Below are positions 1 to 9,538 of a stretch of 64,000 bases of DNA, piece after piece. The stretch is from assembly GCA_032162705.1 (NCBI GenBank), contig JAVRON010000052.1, forward strand, positions 44,347 to 108,346, written 5' to 3'. Position 1 is the first letter of the stretch, and each line of letters starts with the position of its first letter. Source of the stretch: QHXN01 sp032162705. Lineage in GTDB: Bacteria > Acidobacteriota > Blastocatellia > Pyrinomonadales > Pyrinomonadaceae. The position numbers and the translations under genes are program-made. The notes beneath the pieces were generated by a model. It searched no databases. It had not been told where the DNA came from and saw nothing but the letters and a program-made list of their open reading frames with translations.

Positions 1-102
1 TCAAAACATTTCGGCTAAATCCAACGCAGTCACGTCTAATACAGCCAGACGGGGGCCGCTCTACCCGTGCCGAACGGGGACGAGCGCGTGAGTTAGTAAT
101 TG

Positions 103-129
103 TTGGCAATCGGCGCGCTGTGCTATAGT
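103..129 (+). promoter_or_regulatory. Possible promoter upstream of the DUF1800 gene
   Basis: A TTGGCA hexamer at 103-108 is followed by TATAGT at 124-129. The 15-bp spacer is shorter than the usual 16-18, so this is a weak sigma-70-like match. It lies about 100 bp before the DUF1800 start. Nothing else recognisable was seen in 1-226. Confidence 0.25.
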
Positions 130-226
130 TTTTGTGCCATCGCAACGGGCAAGCATGCCTGCTCCGGTTCGCCCCGACTGCAAGTAAACATGCCTCATAA
201 TTGAATAGACCTTCAGGCGAAGTCCT

Positions 227-2584
227 ATGACAGAGCATCGTTACATCCATGTTTCAGCGCGTCTGGCGCGTTGGCTCTGCGTCTGCGCGTTGCTGCTGCA
301 CGCGCTCGGGGCTACGGCTCCTGCACAGACGCCGTCCGCGCCCAACGTCTCCGGCAGCCCCGTGCTGCTCACGGAAGGGACGGGTACGACGACGCGCGGC
401 GTCGCCTACGAGGCCGTGACCTTCCGCTCCGAGCCTTTCCCCGTCGTCTCGCCCATCAACTGGAACGCCGACAAATCGAACACGCGCGACCAGCAGACGC
501 GCGTGATGCTGTTTGCGATGAGTCTTGACCTTCTGCCGGGCGAGGGCGCAAGCGCCCTTTCGGCGGACGCGCAGGACGGCGCGGGGCGCATCTACCCGCT
601 CAAGGTCGAGGCGCTCACGAACCCGAAGTACGTGCGGCTTCAGCCCGCGCCGGGGAATCCCAACCTGCAAGTCCCGACCGAGGTCACGCAGAGCTGGCTT
701 TACGCCATCACACTGCGACTCGACGACTCGATGACCGACACGCTCGGCGACGTGCTCGTCCGCATCAGCCTGCACGGTGTCTCTTCGAACCGCGTGCGTA
801 TCGCCGTCGGGCAGACGGGCGGCGGCCCTGCGACAGACCCCTCGACCGAGTTCATCTCGCCCGCACCCGCCACCGAGCCGACGCCGCCCACGCCGCTCTC
901 GCCCAAGTCGTACGGCCCCGGCGAAGCTTCGACCGCCGACATCACGCGCCTGCTCGAACAGGCGACGTGGGGGCCGAAAGGTGACGGCAGCGATGTGGCG
1001 CACGTTCAGCAGGTCGGCATCAGCGCGTACCTCGACGAACAGTTCAATGCGCCCGTGCTCAACCCTTCAAAGGGTTCAGACTTTCCCGACCTCCCCTTCG
1101 TGATTGACGACTCCACGCAGCCGGGCGGATGTCCAACAGACCCTGTGGGTGATCCCAACGGCACTATCCGCAACGCCTGCCTGCGCGACAAGTATTCGAT
1201 CTACCCGCATCAGGTACAGTTTTTCCAGAACGCACTGACGAGACAGACGCAGTTGCGCCAGCGTGTGGCCTTCGCGCTGCATCAGATTTTCGTCGTCTCC
1301 GGTCGGGATATCGCCCCGGTGTCATGGTGGATGACGCCGTACCTCCAGACGCTCGACCGCAATGCGTTCGGCAGCTACCGCACGCTTCTGGGCGAGATGA
1401 CCTTGAATCCGGCGATGGGCGAGTATCTCGACATGCGTCGCAGCGTCGCCAACAACGCCAACGAAAACTACGCGCGAGAGATTCTGCAACTCTTCTCGGT
1501 CGGCGTAAACCAGCTCAATCCCGACGGCACGCCCGTGCTCGACGCGCAGGGCATCCCCGTCCCGACCTACTCGCAGACGAACGTCAACGAGTTCACGCGT
1601 GTCTTCACGGGTTGGAACTTCCAGGGTACTTTCCAGGCAGGCACGACGAACTATCGCGACCCGATGATTCCGCGCATCAGTAACACGACGCCGCAACACG
1701 ACACGGGCGCGAAGAATCTGTTCGGTACGAATCTCGCGGGCTGCCCCGGAGCTTTAGGCGCGGCCAACTCGACGTGCGCGCAGAACGAGTTGACGACGGC
1801 GCTCAACGTCATCGCCAACCACCCGAACACGGCCCCCTTCATCTCGAAGCAGCTCATCCAGCATCTCGTCACGAGTAATCCTTCACCGGCTTACGTCGAG
1901 CGCGTCTCGTCCGTTTTCGCGAACGACTGCAACGGCCTCTATCCTGAGAATCCTTGCTCGAACGCGCGCGGGAACTTGAAGGCCGTGGTGCGCGCCATCC
2001 TTTTAGACCCGGAGGCGCGCGGCGACTTGAAGAACGCGCCGAACTACGGGCGTCTGCGCGAGCCAGTGCAGTTCATCACGAACATCCTGCGCGCCTTCAA
2101 CGCTTCGAGCGACGGCGTGCTCGGCTCTTTCAATCGTGCGGGCGATTTGCCTGGCTCGCTCGACGAGCCTGTCTATCAGCCGACCACGGTCTTCAGCTAC
2201 TACATGCCCGACTACGAAGTGCCGGGGACGAAGCTTCTGGGGCCCGCCTTCCAGATTCTTTCGACCTCGACGACGCTCCGGCGCGCGAACGTCGCCAACA
2301 CGCTCGTCTACTCCGGCATCGCCACGGGCACGAACAACCCGACCGGCACGCAGCTCAACTTTGCTTCGCTCGACGCGCTGGCTTCCGCCGACACGTCGGG
2401 CGGGCAACTCGTCGATCAACTCAACACCCTTTTGCTGCACGGTACGATGTCGCAGGCTGCGCGCAACGCGATTTTGACGGCGGTGACGAGTGTTCCGGCG
2501 GGCGACGCGAGCGCCACACGCAGGCGCGTGCTGACCGCCGTCTACCTCGTGGCGACTTCCCCGCAGTACGACGTGCAGAGGTAA
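227..2584 (+). CDS. Secreted DUF1800 domain protein
   Basis: A 785-aa protein with an N-terminal signal segment (about residues 1-34, ending near APAQ), a beta-rich N-terminal region to about 195, a Pro/Thr-rich linker and a DUF1800 domain from about 235 to the end. Family signatures include RQRVAFALHQIF, NYAREILQLFSVG, EFTRVFTGWNF and HDTGAKNLFGT. The biochemical function of DUF1800 is not established. The family very often sits directly beside a DUF1501 gene, and here the next gene is DUF1501, 8 bp downstream, so the two are probably co-transcribed and exported as partners. The ATG is preceded only by a weak AGGCGAAG ribosome-binding site. A long antisense reading frame in the first kilobase is a GC-rich shadow. 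Confidence 0.9.
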   Translation: MTEHRYIHVSARLARWLCVCALLLHALGATAPAQTPSAPNVSGSPVLLTEGTGTTTRGVAYEAVTFRSEPFPVVSPINWNADKSNTRDQQTRVMLFAMSLDLLPGEGASALSADAQDGAGRIYPLKVEALTNPKYVRLQPAPGNPNLQVPTEVTQSWLYAITLRLDDSMTDTLGDVLVRISLHGVSSNRVRIAVGQTGGGPATDPSTEFISPAPATEPTPPTPLSPKSYGPGEASTADITRLLEQATWGPKGDGSDVAHVQQVGISAYLDEQFNAPVLNPSKGSDFPDLPFVIDDSTQPGGCPTDPVGDPNGTIRNACLRDKYSIYPHQVQFFQNALTRQTQLRQRVAFALHQIFVVSGRDIAPVSWWMTPYLQTLDRNAFGSYRTLLGEMTLNPAMGEYLDMRRSVANNANENYAREILQLFSVGVNQLNPDGTPVLDAQGIPVPTYSQTNVNEFTRVFTGWNFQGTFQAGTTNYRDPMIPRISNTTPQHDTGAKNLFGTNLAGCPGALGAANSTCAQNELTTALNVIANHPNTAPFISKQLIQHLVTSNPSPAYVERVSSVFANDCNGLYPENPCSNARGNLKAVVRAILLDPEARGDLKNAPNYGRLREPVQFITNILRAFNASSDGVLGSFNRAGDLPGSLDEPVYQPTTVFSYYMPDYEVPGTKLLGPAFQILSTSTTLRRANVANTLVYSGIATGTNNPTGTQLNFASLDALASADTSGGQLVDQLNTLLLHGTMSQAARNAILTAVTSVPAGDASATRRRVLTAVYLVATSPQYDVQR

Positions 2585-2592
2585 ACGAACCA

Positions 2593-4020
2593 ATGGCTCA
2601 TTCACGCAGAGACTTCCTACTCAAATCGGCCTGCGCGCTCGGCGGCATGGCGCTCGCCTCGTCCGTCGAGAGCTTCGGCCTCATCGACGCCTTCGCACAG
2701 GAGGCGACGACCGACGCGGCGACCGACTATCGCGCGCTCGTCTGCGTCTTCCTGAGCGGCGGCAACGACTGCAACAACACGCTCGTCTCGCTCGACCAGT
2801 ACAGTAGCTACTCAAGTGTCCGCAACGCTTCAGGGCTTGCCATCCCGCAGGCGAATCTCCTCCCCGTCTCGCCCGTCACGGGCGGCTCTTACGGGCTGCA
2901 CCCGAGCATGTCGGAGATAAAGGCGCTCTTCGATCAGGGCAGTCTCGCCGTCGTCGCCAACGTCGGGCCCCTCGTCGAGCCTCTGTCGCGCACGACCTAT
3001 CAGAACGGGACGGGCAAGAAGCCGCTCCAACTCTTTTCGCACTCCGATCAGGTCGGGCAGTGGCAGTCGTCGGTCGCCAACAGCGTCGTCCAGACCGGCT
3101 GGGGCGGTCGCATCGCGGACAAGACGGGCGGGCTTAACGGCGCGGCCTCTTTCCCGCAGGTCACGTCGATTTCGGGAATCAGTCTCTTCGTGACGGGCGT
3201 CAACGCGCGCCCGCTCGCCATCGGCGACTCGAACACCGCGCTCGGTAACGTGCTGCCGCTCGATAGCCCGCCCGGCTCGGCTGGCTTCAACACGGCGCAG
3301 AACACAGCGCGCCGCACGGCCTTCGACCAGTTGCGAGGGCTTGACGTGGACGCGGTGCTCGTCAAGGCCGCAGCCGACACGCGCTCGGCCTCTTTGCAAA
3401 CTCGGACGGCGCTTCAATCTGTTAGCCCGACTCTCATCACCACTTTCCCGAACACGACGCTCGGTCGCCAGCTCAAGCAGGTCGCGCTCGTCATCAAGGC
3501 GAGCACCGACCAGACGGCAGGCATCAACATGAAGCGCCAGATTTTCTTCTGCACGCTCGGAGGCTTCGACACGCACAGCAACCAGACGAGCGCGACCTTC
3601 GTGGGCAGTCAGGGCACGCTCTTGCAGCAGCTCAGTCAGGCGTTCAAAGCTTTCTTCGACGCGACGGTCGAACTGGGCGTGCGCGACAACGTCACGACCT
3701 TCACGCTCTCAGACTTCGGGCGCACGCTCTCGCCCTCCGGCTCGGGCGTGGCGGGCGTGGGGAGCGATCACGGCTGGGGCAGTCATCACTTCGTCATGGG
3801 CGGTTCGGTTATCGGCAACAGGTTATTCGGCGCATATCCGACGCTCGCACTGAATGGCCCGAACGACGCAGACACACGCGGGCGCTGGATTCCGACGACC
3901 TCCGTCGAACAGTACGCGGCGACGCTCGCCTCATGGTACGGTCTCTCTCCGAGCGATTTCCCGGCGGTCTTCCCACTGCTCGACCGTTTCCCGACACCAA
4001 ACCTCGGCTTCCTGATGTGA
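2593..4020 (+). CDS. Tat-exported DUF1501 domain protein
   Basis: A 475-aa protein starting at the ATG 8 bp after the DUF1800 stop. It begins with a twin-arginine-type leader (SRRDFLLK followed by a small hydrophobic stretch), so export in the folded state by Tat is likely. The body carries DUF1501 features such as VFLSGGNDCNNTLV, GGFDTHSNQ, FTLSDFGRTLSPSGSG and DHGWGSHHFVMGG. DUF1501 belongs to the alkaline phosphatase/sulfatase-like superfamily and its substrate is unknown. There is no clear Shine-Dalgarno sequence at this start, which suggests translational coupling to the upstream gene. Confidence 0.9.
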   Translation: MAHSRRDFLLKSACALGGMALASSVESFGLIDAFAQEATTDAATDYRALVCVFLSGGNDCNNTLVSLDQYSSYSSVRNASGLAIPQANLLPVSPVTGGSYGLHPSMSEIKALFDQGSLAVVANVGPLVEPLSRTTYQNGTGKKPLQLFSHSDQVGQWQSSVANSVVQTGWGGRIADKTGGLNGAASFPQVTSISGISLFVTGVNARPLAIGDSNTALGNVLPLDSPPGSAGFNTAQNTARRTAFDQLRGLDVDAVLVKAAADTRSASLQTRTALQSVSPTLITTFPNTTLGRQLKQVALVIKASTDQTAGINMKRQIFFCTLGGFDTHSNQTSATFVGSQGTLLQQLSQAFKAFFDATVELGVRDNVTTFTLSDFGRTLSPSGSGVAGVGSDHGWGSHHFVMGGSVIGNRLFGAYPTLALNGPNDADTRGRWIPTTSVEQYAATLASWYGLSPSDFPAVFPLLDRFPTPNLGFLM

Positions 4021-4044
4021 GCGTTGAGGTTTGAAAAGTTGGCT

Positions 4045-4130
4045 TTAACCACAGAGGGCACGAAGTACACACAGAGGCACAAAGATTTTCTTTGTGTTCT
4101 TTGGATGAGCTTCGTGCCCTCTGTGTTTAA
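4045..4130. repeat. Palindromic repeat, CCACAGAGG family (copy a)
   Basis: Arms at 4045-4065 and 4110-4130 are inverted copies with one mismatch (left arm begins TTAACCACAGAGGGCACG). The centre holds a second small hairpin, CACAAAG facing CTTTGTG. It fills the gap between the DUF1501 gene and the next CDS. Related copies lie near 8.8, 16.5, 22.4, 37.6, 41.1 and 64.0 kb. Confidence 0.85.
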
Positions 4131-4187
4131 GTTCTGTTCGTCCGCCTCAACCGCGCGGTGTTTTTGAAATGGTGCGGTGTTTCTGAA

Positions 4188-7100
4188 ATGGTAAAGCTCA
4201 AACTCCTCGTCCTTCTCGTCTTCGCTGTCGGCACCGCCGCGCTGCTTCTGACGGACAACGCGGCCAACCCGCACGCGCGTGCATACTCCGCGGGCCCGCC
4301 CGCCGGTTACACACACGCGCCGGGCGAGCTTGACTGTGCCGACTGCCACACAACACCTGCGCAGAGCACGGGCGCGCTCACGTTGAACGTGCCGCAGAAG
4401 TACACGCCGGGGCAGACCTACGACATCACGGTCACGCACGCGAGCGCCGACCAGACGCGCGTCCGTTGGGGCTTTGAGTTGACGGCGCTCGACGCCGCAG
4501 ACCAGAAGGCGGGCACGCTCGCCGCCGCAGACGACCTCACGCAGGTCATCGGCAGCCAGGGGCCTTTCCCCGCGCGCCAGTACGTCGAGCACACCTCGAA
4601 GGGAACCTTCTCCGGCCAGCAGAACGGCGCGAGCTGGACTTTCAAATGGACTGCGCCCACAGAAGACGTTGGAGCCGTCACCTTCTACGTCGCGGGCAAC
4701 GAGGCGAACGGCGACGGCAATAGCTCCGGCGACAACATCTACTTCACCTTTGCGTCCGCCACGTTCCAACCGCCCGCGCCCGACTTCACGGTCGCGGTCT
4801 CGCCCACCTCGCGCACCTTCGCGCAGGGCGGCGGCACGACCTACAACGTCACGGTCACGCCGCTCAACGGCTTTACGGGTCAGGTCACGCTCGGCGTCGC
4901 GGGACTTCCCTCCAACACCTTCCCGTCGTTCCAGCCCACGACCGTCCAGATTACGGACTCTTCACCGCAGACTTCCGTGCTCTCCATTACCGGCTCCAAC
5001 AATACGCCCACGGGCACGAGCACGCTCGACATCACAGGGACGAGCGGACAGCTCTCGCATACCGCGCATGCGACGTTGAACGTCGTCAGCGCGGGCGACG
5101 CGGACATCTCCATCAGTCAGGCTATCTCGCCGAACCCCGCGCAGGTGGGCGTTGACTTGAAGTTCACCTACACGGTAACGAACAAGGGCCCCGCGACGGG
5201 CGACGCGACCGTCTTGAAGGTGACGCTGCCGCCGAACATCGGCCCGACCTTCACTAAGGGCGAGGGAACCTGCACGCTCGTCGTCCTCCAATCCGGGTTC
5301 GAGTACGACTGCACGCTCGACACCATCAGCGCGGGGCAATCGAAGTCCATCGACTTCACCATTCGACCGACCGCGCCCGGCACGCTCAACACGAGCGCGA
5401 CCGCCAACGCTACGGAGCATGACCCATTCTCCTCGAACAACACGGTCAACGCCGCCATCCCCATCGCCGACGTGGCGTCAGCGCCCTCGATGACCGTCTC
5501 GAATCTCGGCGTCCGCACCATCATCTCGGGTTTGAACCAGCCGACCAGCCTCGCCTTCATCGGCGCAAACGACTTCTTCGTTCTTGAGAAGCCGACGGGT
5601 CGCGTCCTGCGCGTCAGGAACGGGGTGATGCTGGGGCCCGTGCTCGACCTAGCCGTCAACAACGCGTCGGAGCGCGGACTGCTCGGTATCGCTTTGCATC
5701 CGGGCTTTACCACCAACGGCTTCGTCTATCTCTACTGGACTGAGAGCTTGACGGGCGTGGACACCAGCGCCATCGATGAAGTGCCGCTCCTCGGCAATCG
5801 AGTTGACCGATACGTCTGGAACGGCACACAGCTTAACTTTGACCGCACGCTCATCCGTCTGCACTCGCTTCAAACCGACGCGGGCCAGCCTTCGCGCGGC
5901 AACCACAACGGCGGCGTGCTTCGCTTCGGCCCGGACGGCAAGCTCTACATCATCATCGGCGACAACGGGCGGCGCGGGCTGCTTCAGAATCTCCCCTGCG
6001 GGCCCACGCCCACCTGCCCCGGCGCGACTGTTACCGACGATCAGTTTGGCGGCCCCGAGCCTGACGACGCGCACCTGACGGGCGTCGTTCTCCGGCTCAA
6101 CGATGACGGCACGACGCCTTCCGATAATCCCTTCTTCAATGCGAACACGGGTCTTTCGGGTCAGGCCGCCGCGAACGTCAAGAAGGTTTTTGCCTACGGC
6201 GTGCGCAACGGCTTCGGGATGGACTTCGATCCTGTCGGCGGCTCGCTCTGGACGCAGGAGAACGGCGACGATGCGTTTGACGAGATTAACCGCGTCGAGG
6301 CGGGCTTCAACGGCGGCTGGATTCAACTGATGGGCCCCTCTTCGCGCGTCTCTGAGTTCAAGTCAATCGAGGTCTCGCGCGGCAACAGCCTGCAACAGAA
6401 CCGCTGGCCGCCCACGAACATCGCCGACACACCTGCCGACGCTCTCGCGCGTCTCTACGTCCTGCCCGGCTCTCACTACACAGAGCCTGAGTTCAGTTGG
6501 AAGTATGCCATCGCGCCCTCTCCCATCGGGTTCGCGCGTGGCTCGGCGCTCGGCGCGCAGTACGCGGGCGACCTCTTCGTCGGTGCTTCGCGCACGACGC
6601 TCCTGGGCGGCTACCTCATGCGCTTTAAGTTGAGCGCAGACCGTAAGACGTTCGCGACGACCGACGCGCGTCTCGCCGATAAGGTGGCGGACAACACAGA
6701 CAAGTTCGACGCGACCGAGAGCGAGAGTCTCGTCGTCGGGCGCGACTTCGGCATCACGACCGACATCCAGACCGCGCCGGGCAATGGGAATCTCTACGTC
6801 GTCTCGCTCTCGAACGGAGCGGTCTACGAAGTCTTCGCCAAACCGCAGCTCTTCGTCGCTAACCTCGACGGCTCGCAGGAGACTCCGCCCCACGCCGTCA
6901 ACGCAAAGGGCACGGCCACGCTCCTGCTCGACAAAGATGAGACGACCGCGCAAGTCTCTCTGCGCTTTCGCGGTCTCTCGTCCACGCAGACAGCCGCGCA
7001 CATACATACGCCCGCCGCCGCGGGGCAGACCGCGCCGCCCGTCTTCGACTTGCCTTCGGGCAGCTTTGATAACTTCCAGATCACGCTTACGCCGCAGCAG

Positions 7101-8297
7101 GTCAGCGACCTCAAGGCAGGACTCTTCTACGTCAACGTCCACAGCACCAACTTCCCCGCGGGCGAGATTCGAGGGCAGTTCGGCGCGATCTCTCAGCCCT
7201 CGGTCGTGCAGCTCGACGTGGCCGTACAGGAAATCCCAGAGTCGGCGGGCGCGAAGACCATAAACGTCGTGCGACTCGGCGACACTTCTTCGACCGTGAC
7301 GGTTGACTACTCGACCGCCGACGGAATCGCGACCGAGCGCGCCGACTACACGACCGCGCGCGGCACGCTCCGCTTCGCACCGGGCGAGACACAGAAGTCT
7401 TTCGATATCCTCATCACCGACGACGGACTCTCGGAGCCAGCCGAGGGCTTCACCGTCAACCTCTCGAACCCGACGGGCCCGGCCACACTCAACAATCCTT
7501 CGAGCGTAGCGCTAACCATTAACGACAACGACCCGTCGCCTTCTGCCGCCAACCCTGTTGACGACTCGCAGTTCTTCGTCCGCCAGCACTATCACGACTT
7601 CCTCAATCGAGAGCCGGACGCGCCCGGCCTTCAGTTCTGGGTGAACGAAATCGAAAGTTGCGGCACGAACGCGCAGTGCCGCGAGGTCAAGCGCATCAAC
7701 GTCTCGGCGGCCTTCTTCCTTTCCATCGAATTTCAAGAGACGGGCTATCTCGTCTACAGGCTCTACGACGAATCATTCGACCGGCAGCCGCGCTACGCGG
7801 AGTTCATCCCAGACGTGCAGGAGATAGGGCGCGGCGTCATCGTCGGGCAAGGCAACTGGCAGGCGCAACTGGCGGCCAACCGTCAGAGCTTCGCCGACAC
7901 GTGGGTTACGCGCGCAGCCTTCCGTAGTGTCTTCGACGCACTCTCAAACTCCGAATACGTCAACAAGCTCTACGCCAACGCGGGGGTGACGCCCGCGACC
8001 GCGGAGCGTGACGCACTCGTGGCCGCGCTCGACACGGGTGCGAAGACGCGCGCGCGCGTGCTGCTCGACGTGGCCGACAACACGGCATACAAGCGGCAGG
8101 AGTTCAATCGCGCCTTTGTGCTGATGGAATACTTCGGTTACTTGAGAAGGAATCCCGATGATGCGCCCGACAACAATCGCGGCGGCTACGACTTCTGGCT
8201 CGCGAAGCTCGACTCCTTCGGCGGCGACTACATCCGCGCCGAGATGGTCAAAGCCTTCATCAATTCGACGGAATACCGAAAGCGTTTTGGTCAGTAG
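4188..8297 (+). CDS. Large secreted mosaic protein: Reeler-like, DUF11, sugar dehydrogenase, CHRD, Calx-beta, DUF4214
   Basis: A 1369-aa protein from ATG 4188; a GTG ten codons earlier is also open but lies closer to the repeat. Order of parts: signal peptide; a Reeler/choice-of-anchor-like domain (about 35-195) with a CADCH motif (C50, C53, H54) resembling a c-type heme site; an Ig-like segment (200-300); a DUF11 repeat (304-420); a glucose/sorbosone dehydrogenase beta-propeller (about 437-880, with NHNGGVLRFGPDGKLY); a CHRD domain (about 886-1000); a Calx-beta motif (about 1003-1110); and a C-terminal DUF4214 (about 1125-1369). The propeller family usually oxidises sugars using PQQ. The heme-like site could pass on electrons, but that is inference. 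The Calx-beta and DUF4214 regions suggest surface or matrix attachment. Confidence 0.88.
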   Translation: MVKLKLLVLLVFAVGTAALLLTDNAANPHARAYSAGPPAGYTHAPGELDCADCHTTPAQSTGALTLNVPQKYTPGQTYDITVTHASADQTRVRWGFELTALDAADQKAGTLAAADDLTQVIGSQGPFPARQYVEHTSKGTFSGQQNGASWTFKWTAPTEDVGAVTFYVAGNEANGDGNSSGDNIYFTFASATFQPPAPDFTVAVSPTSRTFAQGGGTTYNVTVTPLNGFTGQVTLGVAGLPSNTFPSFQPTTVQITDSSPQTSVLSITGSNNTPTGTSTLDITGTSGQLSHTAHATLNVVSAGDADISISQAISPNPAQVGVDLKFTYTVTNKGPATGDATVLKVTLPPNIGPTFTKGEGTCTLVVLQSGFEYDCTLDTISAGQSKSIDFTIRPTAPGTLNTSATANATEHDPFSSNNTVNAAIPIADVASAPSMTVSNLGVRTIISGLNQPTSLAFIGANDFFVLEKPTGRVLRVRNGVMLGPVLDLAVNNASERGLLGIALHPGFTTNGFVYLYWTESLTGVDTSAIDEVPLLGNRVDRYVWNGTQLNFDRTLIRLHSLQTDAGQPSRGNHNGGVLRFGPDGKLYIIIGDNGRRGLLQNLPCGPTPTCPGATVTDDQFGGPEPDDAHLTGVVLRLNDDGTTPSDNPFFNANTGLSGQAAANVKKVFAYGVRNGFGMDFDPVGGSLWTQENGDDAFDEINRVEAGFNGGWIQLMGPSSRVSEFKSIEVSRGNSLQQNRWPPTNIADTPADALARLYVLPGSHYTEPEFSWKYAIAPSPIGFARGSALGAQYAGDLFVGASRTTLLGGYLMRFKLSADRKTFATTDARLADKVADNTDKFDATESESLVVGRDFGITTDIQTAPGNGNLYVVSLSNGAVYEVFAKPQLFVANLDGSQETPPHAVNAKGTATLLLDKDETTAQVSLRFRGLSSTQTAAHIHTPAAAGQTAPPVFDLPSGSFDNFQITLTPQQVSDLKAGLFYVNVHSTNFPAGEIRGQFGAISQPSVVQLDVAVQEIPESAGAKTINVVRLGDTSSTVTVDYSTADGIATERADYTTARGTLRFAPGETQKSFDILITDDGLSEPAEGFTVNLSNPTGPATLNNPSSVALTINDNDPSPSAANPVDDSQFFVRQHYHDFLNREPDAPGLQFWVNEIESCGTNAQCREVKRINVSAAFFLSIEFQETGYLVYRLYDESFDRQPRYAEFIPDVQEIGRGVIVGQGNWQAQLAANRQSFADTWVTRAAFRSVFDALSNSEYVNKLYANAGVTPATAERDALVAALDTGAKTRARVLLDVADNTAYKRQEFNRAFVLMEYFGYLRRNPDDAPDNNRGGYDFWLAKLDSFGGDYIRAEMVKAFINSTEYRKRFGQ

Positions 8298-8333
8298 CAG
8301 AGGGGCGGCGGGCCTCTCTCTGTGCGTGCTCGC

Positions 8334-8690
8334 TCAACGCATGCCGATCATGAGCAACACGGAGCGGTCGTGAACCGTTCCGTCCTCCGTCTGCCAGCGG
8401 CGTAGCGCTTCGAGTTCGTCTTCGCGGACGGTGCGGTTCGAGAGGCGCGCGGCGGGCGTCTTCTCAAAGGCGTGCTCGGTCAGCGCGATGTGCGGCTCGC
8501 GCAATGGAAGCTCGCGCCCTTCGGCAAGCGCAGCCTCGGCGGATTCCACGTCCGGGTAGAAGTCCTGATAGACAAGTATGTGCCAGACCGCTTCGCGCCC
8601 CTCGCCCTCGACCGCGAGCACACGCAACAGTCCGAAGCCGCTCTCCACCTGAAAGACCAGATCATCGCCGGGTGCGAAGTTAAGCGCCAT
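8334..8690 (-). CDS. Conserved-looking hypothetical protein, 118 aa
   Basis: A small acidic, probably cytoplasmic protein read on the reverse strand, ending 36 bp from the stop of the convergent mosaic gene. I do not recognise a named family. It has no signal peptide or membrane segment. It starts MALNFAPGDDLVFQVESGFG, a beta-strand-like barrel opening, followed by a charged helical C-terminal half. Codon usage matches the neighbouring genes (strong G/C third positions), which supports it as a real gene. Confidence 0.65.
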   Translation of the reverse strand: MALNFAPGDDLVFQVESGFGLLRVLAVEGEGREAVWHILVYQDFYPDVESAEAALAEGRELPLREPHIALTEHAFEKTPAARLSNRTVREDELEALRRWQTEDGTVHDRSVLLMIGMR

Positions 8691-8765
8691 AAAACTCCTG
8701 CCTCTTGTGTCCCGCCTGAAGTACGGTCGAGCTTAGCATAAGCGCACGACATCCCGCCCACCCTC

Positions 8766-8860
8766 GCGGCCTTTGTGAAGACCTTCGTGCCCTCTGTGGT
8801 TAAAGAGAGTTTGGACTTAACCACAAAGTACACAAAGGGATTCACAAAGGGCACGAAGGG
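8766..8860. repeat. Palindromic repeat, CCACAGAGG family (copy b)
   Basis: CCTTCGTGCCCTCTGTGG at 8782-8799 faces TTAACCACAAAG... ...GGGCACGAAGG at 8817-8859. The right arm is expanded with extra CACAAAGG words. It lies between a reverse-strand gene and a forward-strand gene, in the leader region of the J-domain gene. Confidence 0.8.
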
Positions 8861-8940
8861 AAGTGATGGAATCGAAGGTGTGGACGAGTTGCCGCGCCCG
8901 GTTTACTATCTGGAGGCTTTTGCGGAGGTGGCCGAACGGG

Positions 8941-9516
8941 TTGGCCGAATTGATGAAGGACTCCAGGCCGGAGAAGGACTACTATTCGATTCTCGGCGCG
9001 GGCGAAGAATCGCCGCGCGAGGAGATCGAGCGCTGCTATAAGCGGCTCGCGCAGCGCCACCATCCGGATCGCGGCGGCGACGAGGATGAGATGAAGGCCG
9101 TCAACGAAGCCTGGCGCATCCTCGGTAACGCTGACTCGCGCCGCGCATACGACGCCGGGCGCACCGCAAGGCCGCGCGCGGCCTACGTGGCGCACACTCC
9201 GGTCAGTTCTCCTTCGGCGCACGCAGACCCTTTGAGCGGGCGCATCGTCGGCGCGGCGCTGTGTCTCTTCGGCGGACTCGTTCTGCTGTTTCTGGTGAAG
9301 GCGCAGTACGTCGTCTTTCTATTCCCGCTCGCGTTGCTGGCGCTTGCGTTGGTGGCGTTCGCAATCCTGATGGCGCACGGCGCGCTTTCGTTCGCACGCG
9401 AACAGGTGAGAACAGATCATCCCATGCGCAGGCTTGTGTGGGCGCAGGAGGTCTTCTTCTGGTTGTGCGTCGTGGCGGGAGGCTACAGCGTCTATCTCAT
9501 GTTGCAGGCGGTCTGA
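8941..9516 (+). CDS. Membrane-anchored J-domain protein
   Basis: A 191-aa protein with an N-terminal J domain (starts KDYYSILGAG, carries the diagnostic HPD in HHPDRGGDED) and a C-terminal part with two or three hydrophobic segments (around residues 100-145 and near the C-terminus). J domains stimulate the ATPase of DnaK-type Hsp70s, so this is a likely membrane-tethered co-chaperone. The TTG at 8941 is chosen because GGAGGTG (8924-8930) is 10 nt upstream. ATG 8953 is the main alternative, but its Shine-Dalgarno would be 22 nt away. A longer reading frame opens upstream inside the repeat and is unlikely to be used. Confidence 0.82.
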   Translation: MAELMKDSRPEKDYYSILGAGEESPREEIERCYKRLAQRHHPDRGGDEDEMKAVNEAWRILGNADSRRAYDAGRTARPRAAYVAHTPVSSPSAHADPLSGRIVGAALCLFGGLVLLFLVKAQYVVFLFPLALLALALVAFAILMAHGALSFAREQVRTDHPMRRLVWAQEVFFWLCVVAGGYSVYLMLQAV

Positions 9517-9538
9517 TACCCCGTATCAAAGGCGGTGG

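Noticed and set aside
254..1003. Long reverse-strand reading frame opposite the DUF1800 gene
   Set aside because: Arg-rich low-complexity translation typical of the antisense of a GC-rich gene; no start signal and a clear domain on the other strand.
3786..4769. A 327-aa reverse reading frame spanning the end of the DUF1501 gene and the start of the mosaic gene
   Set aside because: It runs through a palindromic repeat and is antisense to two well-supported genes; the protein has no recognisable domain.
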